This document shows positions 5,772 to 10,413 of a stretch of 10,413 nucleotides of DNA, piece by piece. Source of the stretch: JBMNUL01 sp050946255 (GTDB lineage Bacteria; Actinomycetota; Coriobacteriia; Coriobacteriales; CADBOM01); the NCBI GenBank assembly GCA_050946255.1, contig JBMNUL010000094.1, positions 1-10,413 on the forward strand, given 5' to 3'. Position 1 is the first letter of the stretch, and each line of letters opens with the position of its first letter. The notes under the pieces were generated by a model. That model was not told the DNA's origin. It saw nothing but the letters and a program-made list of their open reading frames with translations, and made no database searches. Made by a program: the position numbers and the translations under genes.

Positions 5772-8115
5772 ACTTATATCCCCCCATTGCAAGCTTCTTA
5801 ACACTGTCATACTGCCAACCGCCGTACTCTATTACCTGCTCGGTCGGCGAGACTTTGCTGTTCTCCTCAGTGCACGGATATATCTTGCAAAGTAGTCCCT
5901 TGTAGGGGGCGCCGTATCCGGTCTCGCCGACAACCATCTGTGATGTCAAGTTGTTGATATTGCAATCGAACACCTTAAAGAGCGACGGCTCGGCGCCATC
6001 TTCCTCCGGGAACCACCAGCCGTGTTCAGCACTTGCGCATCCAGGTTTCATCGCTACAGTGACATCCGCAATCTGGCGGCAGCGCCCGCGCTGGTTTTCA
6101 ATCCAGACCCACTGTCCATCGTGGATGCCGTACTTCTCAGCAGTCTCCGGATGAATCCTGACATGAGGCCACTTGTGGAACTCTCGCATTGTCGGCTGGT
6201 TACGGTGCTCAGAATGGAAGAATTCGAATGAACGGTGCCCAGTGGTAAGGATAATCGGATAATGTTTGAAACGCTCCGGAGTACTAATCGGGCTCTCGGG
6301 CGGTTCCTCGTAATGAGGGAGAGGATCGTTTCCGAATGCTTCGAGAGTTGTGCAGTACAGTTCGATTTTGCCTGTTGGAGTATTGAATCCGGGCTGTCCG
6401 TCAGGACGGAGAAGCCCCTTCTCGTACCTGTGATACTGAAGCGGCTGCCAGTCATACACCATCTGCTGCAGGCCAGCAAAATCTTCGGAAACGTGCCCTT
6501 CCTTCAGGCGTGCGTTCAGCAGGTCAATATCCGTCTCGTACGGCCAAGCCTTCGGATTCAAACGTTTTCCGAGCTCGAGAATAATTTGCTCGTCAGTTTT
6601 TGACTCATAGTATTCGATAACCCTTGTCGATTGACGAAGCGGCGTCCACCAAGTACGCAGTTGATTCCTTTCCGGGCTCATCGCGCACGGAAGAACAATA
6701 TCGGCGCAAGCTACAGCCGTTGGAGTAATAACGTAATCAACGACAACGTTAAATTCAGTCGATTTGATTGCACGATATACACGGGGCGCTTCAGCTGCCA
6801 TATTTGCAATGGCATTATTTCCCTGGAACCAAAGCATCTTTACAGGGTACGGCTCTCCACACTCAATCGCCTGCAGAACAACGTCTGCAGACGCTGTAGA
6901 AGAAAGACCGAATTGATGCATAGGCGAGATATCGTTGCCTAGACGCTTGCCGCGCATATCGACGTCGAGGTTCTCAAAATAGCCGCACAGATATGCAAGG
7001 TTCATATCGTATGCTTCACGAGCCAGGTAATTACCGCCTGCCTGATCAACATTTCCGCAAATCGCGTTCAGGTCCATGAGACAGTGCGCTTCGGCGATAC
7101 CGTCTACTCGCATATCGGTAGTCAGACCCCACTGGAGAGCGCCCGGCTTTGCCTTTGCGAACATTCGTGCTGCGCGATAAATGTCTTCAGGGTCATCAAT
7201 CCAGCATATTTCCGCCGCTTTTTCAGGCGTCATGTCTTTTACGCGCTCTGCGAGTTGGTCAAAACCATATGTCCAGTTTTCCACGAAATCGTGGTCGTAC
7301 AAATCTTCCTGAATAATGACATTCGTCATTGCCATGGCGAGCGCAGAGTCAACGCCCGGCCTGGGTTGCAACCAGATATCCGCTCTCGAGGCGAGCCAGG
7401 TAAGATCGGGATCGACGACGATTAGCTTGGTTCCGCCTTGAATCATCATATCGACAAGCCAGTGCCCGAGGAACCCATCTCCGTTCGACTTAATTACATC
7501 ATTGCCCCAGACAAGGACAACCTCTGGATACTGATATTCAGGATGATCCCAGCGTTCTTCATTAAATTGCGAGGCGTCGACAACAGGAAGATCGCCACAA
7601 ACGCAAAACGATAGCGAAGTCCTAGGAACCATGCAGCAGTCTCCGGAAAGGAACCCAAACGACATGTTCGGAGTTCCAAACCCCGCATAGCAGATTAGCG
7701 GATTTTGCCAGCAGACATTCCTGCCTGTACCAATCATCCCGCAGATTGACTCAGGCCCATATTCCTTCTGAATACGGCGTACGTTTTCCTCAATGATGTC
7801 GTATGCTTCGTCCCATGAAATTCGTTCCCATTTGTTCTCCCCGCGCTCGCCCACGCGTTTGACCGGCCACTTCAGGCGATCGCGGGTATTGTAAACGGCT
7901 TCCGGCAAGTTCAAGCAACGCATGCACAATCTGCCGCGGTTGTACGGCTGGTTCGGGTCTCCCTCAACGCGAATCAATTTGCCGTCTTTCACATAGAGCA
8001 GCAAGCCGCAAGAATCATGGCATCCAGGTGCTGACCAGTGGCACGTTCGATATACGTCGACATCTCCTTCCTTCCAATGGAAATCTTTCTTGTAGAGTTC
8101 GGGATTGAATTCCAT
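5764..8115 (-). CDS. molybdopterin-dependent oxidoreductase, catalytic subunit (DMSO reductase family)
   Basis: Catalytic subunit of 783 residues that should bind molybdo- or tungsto-bis(MGD) and one [4Fe-4S] cluster. The cluster motif is at C25, C32, C36 and C64, followed by the typical YVKDGKLIRVEGDPNQPYNR and RVGERGENKWERISWDEA stretches. The Mo-ligand loop region reads FGFLSGDCCMVPRTSLS (about 153-169), so Cys160 or Cys161 is the candidate metal ligand. LNAICGNVDQAGGN marks the end of the central domains. The cofactor-binding C-terminal domain covers about 620-760 (ILTTGHRS, HPETAEKYGIHDGQWV, EHGWWFPEE). There is no Tat signal, so it acts in the cytoplasm. The ATG at 8115 has an AGGAGG-rich leader. 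It starts an operon with the ferredoxin subunit. The nearest relatives I recall are anaerobic Eggerthellaceae/Desulfitobacterium enzymes of mostly unknown substrate, distantly related to pyrogallol transhydroxylase. Substrate and direction are not readable. Confidence 0.93.
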   Translation of the reverse strand: MEFNPELYKKDFHWKEGDVDVYRTCHWSAPGCHDSCGLLLYVKDGKLIRVEGDPNQPYNRGRLCMRCLNLPEAVYNTRDRLKWPVKRVGERGENKWERISWDEAYDIIEENVRRIQKEYGPESICGMIGTGRNVCWQNPLICYAGFGTPNMSFGFLSGDCCMVPRTSLSFCVCGDLPVVDASQFNEERWDHPEYQYPEVVLVWGNDVIKSNGDGFLGHWLVDMMIQGGTKLIVVDPDLTWLASRADIWLQPRPGVDSALAMAMTNVIIQEDLYDHDFVENWTYGFDQLAERVKDMTPEKAAEICWIDDPEDIYRAARMFAKAKPGALQWGLTTDMRVDGIAEAHCLMDLNAICGNVDQAGGNYLAREAYDMNLAYLCGYFENLDVDMRGKRLGNDISPMHQFGLSSTASADVVLQAIECGEPYPVKMLWFQGNNAIANMAAEAPRVYRAIKSTEFNVVVDYVITPTAVACADIVLPCAMSPERNQLRTWWTPLRQSTRVIEYYESKTDEQIILELGKRLNPKAWPYETDIDLLNARLKEGHVSEDFAGLQQMVYDWQPLQYHRYEKGLLRPDGQPGFNTPTGKIELYCTTLEAFGNDPLPHYEEPPESPISTPERFKHYPIILTTGHRSFEFFHSEHRNQPTMREFHKWPHVRIHPETAEKYGIHDGQWVWIENQRGRCRQIADVTVAMKPGCASAEHGWWFPEEDGAEPSLFKVFDCNINNLTSQMVVGETGYGAPYKGLLCKIYPCTEENSKVSPTEQVIEYGGWQYDSVKKLAMGGYKYE

Positions 8116-8436
8116 AGTCCTCTTCCTCCTCTGCCCGACTTTCCCCTTTTCGAAAAATTAACTGAGTGCAACAGCGTGAACGCTTCGTCGCGGCAGCAAT
8201 CTCTGCACACAGCCAAATCCCGTTTTTTACTGCCAGACGCATCGCGCATTGCGCCGGCTAGATAATGTCGGTCCTAGACGCAAGTGTAGGAAGTTAATTG
8301 CTGTCGAATCTCTAGAAGAGGATTATTTGTATAGGGTCACAATAGGAGCGAGATTTGGATTGTGCTTTCTCACAATTCCGAGTTGAAGGCGCATAGCTAC
8401 TAAACACAAGATGGATTTCAGTCTTCAGGCGCCTTT
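8116..8436. other. gene-free region upstream of the oxidoreductase operon
   Basis: This 321-nt stretch separates the oxidoreductase start from the end of the upstream hydrolase gene. It must carry the operon promoter. I see operator-like repeats at 8337-8376 and an AGGAGGAAGAGG ribosome site next to 8115, but no convincing -35/-10 pair. Frames running through it lack ribosome sites and do not look coding. Confidence 0.5.
8337..8376. promoter_or_regulatory. candidate operator: ATTGTG/CACAAT inverted repeat plus a third half-site
   Basis: A perfect inverted repeat ATTGTG-CTTTCT-CACAAT occupies 8359-8376. A further TCACAAT at 8337-8343 repeats 8370-8376 exactly, 33 bp away (about three helical turns). 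The TGTG-N6-CACA core resembles CRP/FNR-family sites in style, with FNR-like 14-bp length. It lies about 245 bp upstream of the oxidoreductase start, far for a repressor but acceptable for an activator if the promoter is nearby. Confidence 0.35.
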
Positions 8437-9207
8437 TCAGATAAATCGCTCACTCAATTGTGTGAATTGCTCGGAATCATGACCAAAAACTATCTCGGCA
8501 CGCTCTTTTTCAGCAATTGCCAATAGCCTTGTCACGGTATTTATATATCCCGTTTTATCGTACGTTGTCCCCGGAACAATTAGTTCCGGTTCAATGTGAG
8601 CCGTCGAATAAATAGCATCTGCGACAAAAAGATATTTGCCGTCTGAATCGGTATTGACCAGCAGGCAAAGCGAACCAAAAGAGTGCCCGGACCCAAAACT
8701 GATAATCGAAATATCAGAATCTAGCGGAACAGCCTCGCAGTCAGAGGGGACACTGATCCAATTGATGTGCGCGTCCTGCCAAGACTCAATATCGGTTCTC
8801 ATATAAGGGCCCGTCGGAGAATTTGCATTATACAAATTAAGAACAGATTCTAGTTCATCCGCATTCACATAAGTTTGCGCACTCGGAAAGAATCGCAACC
8901 CTCCTGCATGGTCGAGATGAAGATGTGACATTACGACGTAAGAGATATCACTTGGCGTTAACCCGAAAAAACGGAGCTTATCGAGCAACGCGTGCTCTGA
9001 TGTGATTGTTGGGTTCTTCCTGAATTCAGGAGGATAATTGCCGCTCATCCCCTGCGGGTCCGCACCGGTGTCAAACAGTACCCATCCAGACGCCGTTTCA
9101 AATAGATAGGCGCAGAGGGGGATGCTTTCAGCCTGCCCGTCATCGCTAACGGGATTATCTGCCCCCAGTTCAACTTTACCTAAATCCAAAGGATGAATTC
9201 TCGCCAC
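8437..9207 (-). CDS. metallo-beta-lactamase-fold hydrolase, AiiA/AttM-like lactonase type
   Basis: Cytoplasmic 256-residue dinuclear metal hydrolase. The full ligand set of the AHL-lactonase group is visible: H95-L-H97-L-D99-H100 within SHLHLDHAGG, H175 in FGSGHSFGS, D197 in FVADAIYS and H243 in FGHDSEQF. The tyrosine three residues after the bridging Asp (D197-A-I-Y200) corresponds to the catalytic-site Tyr194 of AiiA. The N-terminus ARIHPLDLGKVELG is typical of the group. The start is a GTG at 9207 with a weak purine-rich ribosome site; an out-of-frame ATG overlaps it. It is the last gene of a likely operon, 48 nt after the zinc-ribbon gene. It may open a lactone (acyl-homoserine lactone or a metabolic lactone) or cleave another ester. 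The fold and ligands are firm, but the substrate is not. Confidence 0.88.
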   Translation of the reverse strand: MARIHPLDLGKVELGADNPVSDDGQAESIPLCAYLFETASGWVLFDTGADPQGMSGNYPPEFRKNPTITSEHALLDKLRFFGLTPSDISYVVMSHLHLDHAGGLRFFPSAQTYVNADELESVLNLYNANSPTGPYMRTDIESWQDAHINWISVPSDCEAVPLDSDISIISFGSGHSFGSLCLLVNTDSDGKYLFVADAIYSTAHIEPELIVPGTTYDKTGYINTVTRLLAIAEKERAEIVFGHDSEQFTQLSERFI

Positions 9208-9255
9208 ATCATGCCCGTTCTCTCAATTGCCCAGCATCTAGTGCAACATTTTCAA

Positions 9256-9453
9256 TCACGTACTGTAACCTGACTTATTTGCCGTGTTAGTAACTCCGGG
9301 GATCAGTTTGAGGGATTTTCCGCAGCGGCGGCACACCTCTGACCCGAGTGGATTCGTATGCCCGCAATAAATACACACTGGCACGAAAATCGGCTTTGGC
9401 GGTTTCCCCTTGCAGCGCCCGCAATTAATACAATTGTACCCGCAACTTGGCAT
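9256..9453 (-). CDS. 65-residue eight-cysteine zinc-ribbon protein
   Basis: Tiny protein with two four-Cys modules. The first is C4-x3-C8-x2-C11-x2-C14 (CGYNCINCGRC), then a KGKPPKP linker. The second, C27-x2-C30-x10-C41-x2-C44, is a classical zinc ribbon ending CRRCGKSLKL. The last 15 residues are polar and likely disordered. No enzyme domain is present, so an adaptor or metal-binding role is likely. The ATG at 9453 is chosen, with GGAG 12 nt upstream; a TTG at 9471 would add six residues. It sits 81 nt after the shortened trigger-factor-like gene and 48 nt before the hydrolase gene on the same strand, so it is probably co-transcribed with both. Whether the first module holds zinc or an Fe-S cluster cannot be told from sequence. 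Confidence 0.7.
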   Translation of the reverse strand: MPSCGYNCINCGRCKGKPPKPIFVPVCIYCGHTNPLGSEVCRRCGKSLKLIPGVTNTANKSGYST

Positions 9454-9534
9454 GATAACGAAGAGCTCCAATCGCGGCTTCCGTTTTACAACTCTCGTAA
9501 GCTACCATAATTCGATTATCCAAGCCCCCGGGAT

Positions 9535-10236
9535 CTATCGTGATAAATAGTGAGTGGGTAGAGTCGGCGCCTCGAATTGAAACGTCTTTGTTTCACCAAC
9601 CCGCATCCCAATAATGTTCTCATCGAAAGTCCACGAGAACCACCCCTCGCCAATGTCGAAACCACGGCAGTTTTCGGTGAGCTCGGGGACAGGAGCGCCC
9701 TCACGGGAGGTGCGGATATCAACTATCACATGATCCCCAGATTCAACTTGTTTTTCCTGGGAGGCGTCGACAAACTCGGATGCATCCTCTGCTAGCTGCG
9801 CAATATATCCGTTGACATCTTCATCGGAAATTGGAAATGATTTTCTTGCAATGGACACGGGCCCGTAATCAGATAGCTCGAAGGAAGGTTTGCGCGTGAC
9901 CGTCAGCAACACGGTGAATTCCGCACCCTCAATCGGCTGTCCAAGCCTCTCTATGGTCGGCTCGAGAATAGTCTGAAAATCAAGCGAGTCGATTGTCCAG
10001 GCGGCAAGAAAAGACGCGACCCCATCTGCGTACATGCTATCCAACTTCTCATCGCCGATCTTTTCTCGCAATAACGCAGGCAAGTCCGAATCACTTGTGG
10101 AATCCACCTGAGCCGCATAGGCAATGGCGCGTCTCACCGCAACAAAAACTTTTGACACATCCCCAGCAGCAAAAGTCGCAACTACTCGAGCTTTCCCGTA
10201 TTCAAGATTCGTAACGTCAAGTGTTGTGGGTATCAT
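9535..10236 (-). CDS. shortened trigger-factor/FKBP-like protein
   Basis: Protein of 233 residues with the N-terminal and start of the FKBP-like region of trigger factor. An N-terminal domain (about 1-110) leads to RKPSFELSDYGPVSI (115-129), the same linker as in the 432-residue paralogue. FDIGEGWFSWTFDENIIGMR and VGETKTFQFEAP (193-224) follow, matching the GFExxLxGMKxGE loop. It then stops at PTLPTHYLSR, before the last FKBP strands and the whole C-terminal arm. No other frame downstream continues the homology, so this is truncation by stop or natural shortening rather than a simple frameshift. As in the other copy, the GFRxGKxP ribosome signature is missing (YAAQVDSTSDSDLPALLREK at that place). 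The ATG at 10236 has GGAGGAG about 10 nt upstream. It is the first gene of a probable operon with the zinc-ribbon and hydrolase genes. It could be a decaying gene. Confidence 0.72.
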   Translation of the reverse strand: MIPTTLDVTNLEYGKARVVATFAAGDVSKVFVAVRRAIAYAAQVDSTSDSDLPALLREKIGDEKLDSMYADGVASFLAAWTIDSLDFQTILEPTIERLGQPIEGAEFTVLLTVTRKPSFELSDYGPVSIARKSFPISDEDVNGYIAQLAEDASEFVDASQEKQVESGDHVIVDIRTSREGAPVPELTENCRGFDIGEGWFSWTFDENIIGMRVGETKTFQFEAPTLPTHYLSR

Positions 10237-10413
10237 ACTTTCACGCTCCTCCGTCTCGCTTGTTTTATGGTAATCGCAAGGTTCATCAAGAACATGGCGG
10301 AGTGGATAAGCATCGACAGTTATTCGTTATTGTGGAGACCTGTGGACGAATACGAAAATGAATCTTTCCAATTTTTCTAGCAGCCATAAAGTGCCCAAGC
10401 CAAGTCCTACGTA

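Noticed and set aside
1423..8313. The 10-mer TCGAATCTCT occurs at 1423-1432 and at 8304-8313, upstream of the MFS gene and of the oxidoreductase operon, and might be a shared regulator site.
   Set aside because: A single 10-nt match between two intergenic regions of about 300 nt is close to chance, it is not palindromic, and its distance to the start codons differs greatly.
8386..8435. AAGGCGC...GCGCCTT inverted repeat after the hydrolase gene as a terminator.
   Set aside because: The loop is about 36 nt and there is no T-tract on the minus strand, so an intrinsic terminator is not supported.
9453..9535. A frameshift that would extend the short trigger-factor-like protein into the gap before the zinc-ribbon gene.
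   Set aside because: Neither alternative minus-strand frame yields the missing FKBP strands or any trigger-factor C-terminal pattern, and no homopolymer slip site is visible at the stop.
10301..10310. AGTGGATAAG resembles a DnaA box (one mismatch to TGTGGATAA), hinting at an origin.
   Set aside because: It is a lone site with no cluster, AT-rich unwinding region or dnaA/dnaN gene nearby.

Overview
The window looks like chromosome of a strictly anaerobic bacterium rich in DMSO-reductase-family molybdoenzymes. An Eggerthellaceae-type actinobacterium is my first guess and a Desulfitobacterium-like Firmicute is possible. This rests on gene content (cytosolic molybdopterin oxidoreductase with a small Fe-S partner, MFS carrier, PucR-type regulator, trigger-factor-like proteins), not on a marker gene. 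No rRNA, tRNA, CRISPR array, insertion sequence or phage gene is visible. Base composition looks even across the window.

Layout. (1) 54-1838: a 12-helix MFS carrier on the minus strand. Its long leader holds a 25-codon ORF with a very strong Shine-Dalgarno, and the stop codon of that ORF sits in a 31-nt inverted repeat. (2) 1839-3428: a divergent PucR/CdaR-type regulator. (3) 3440-4821: a full-length but atypical trigger-factor-like chaperone (minus strand), convergent with the regulator and followed by an intrinsic terminator. (4) 5007-8115: a compact minus-strand operon. It encodes a 783-residue molybdopterin oxidoreductase, an 8-nt-overlapping two-cluster ferredoxin subunit and a small degenerate HNH-fold Zn protein, and ends at a 16-bp terminator stem. 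(5) 8116-8436: a gene-free region with operator-like repeats. (6) 8437-10236: a second minus-strand operon encoding a shortened trigger-factor/FKBP-like protein, an 8-Cys zinc-ribbon miniprotein and an AiiA-type metallo-beta-lactamase-fold hydrolase. (7) 10237-10413: upstream sequence without a recognisable gene.

Working picture (inference): the carrier brings in, or exports the product of, a small organic substrate that the molybdoenzyme transforms in the cytoplasm. Electrons pass through the two-cluster ferredoxin subunit, since no signal peptide or membrane anchor is present. The regulator may sense the substrate. The trigger-factor-like proteins, which lack the ribosome-docking signature, and the small Cys-rich proteins may form a dedicated assembly or maturation kit for the oxidoreductase in place of a TorD-type chaperone, of which there is no sign here. 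The chemistry catalysed cannot be read from sequence.
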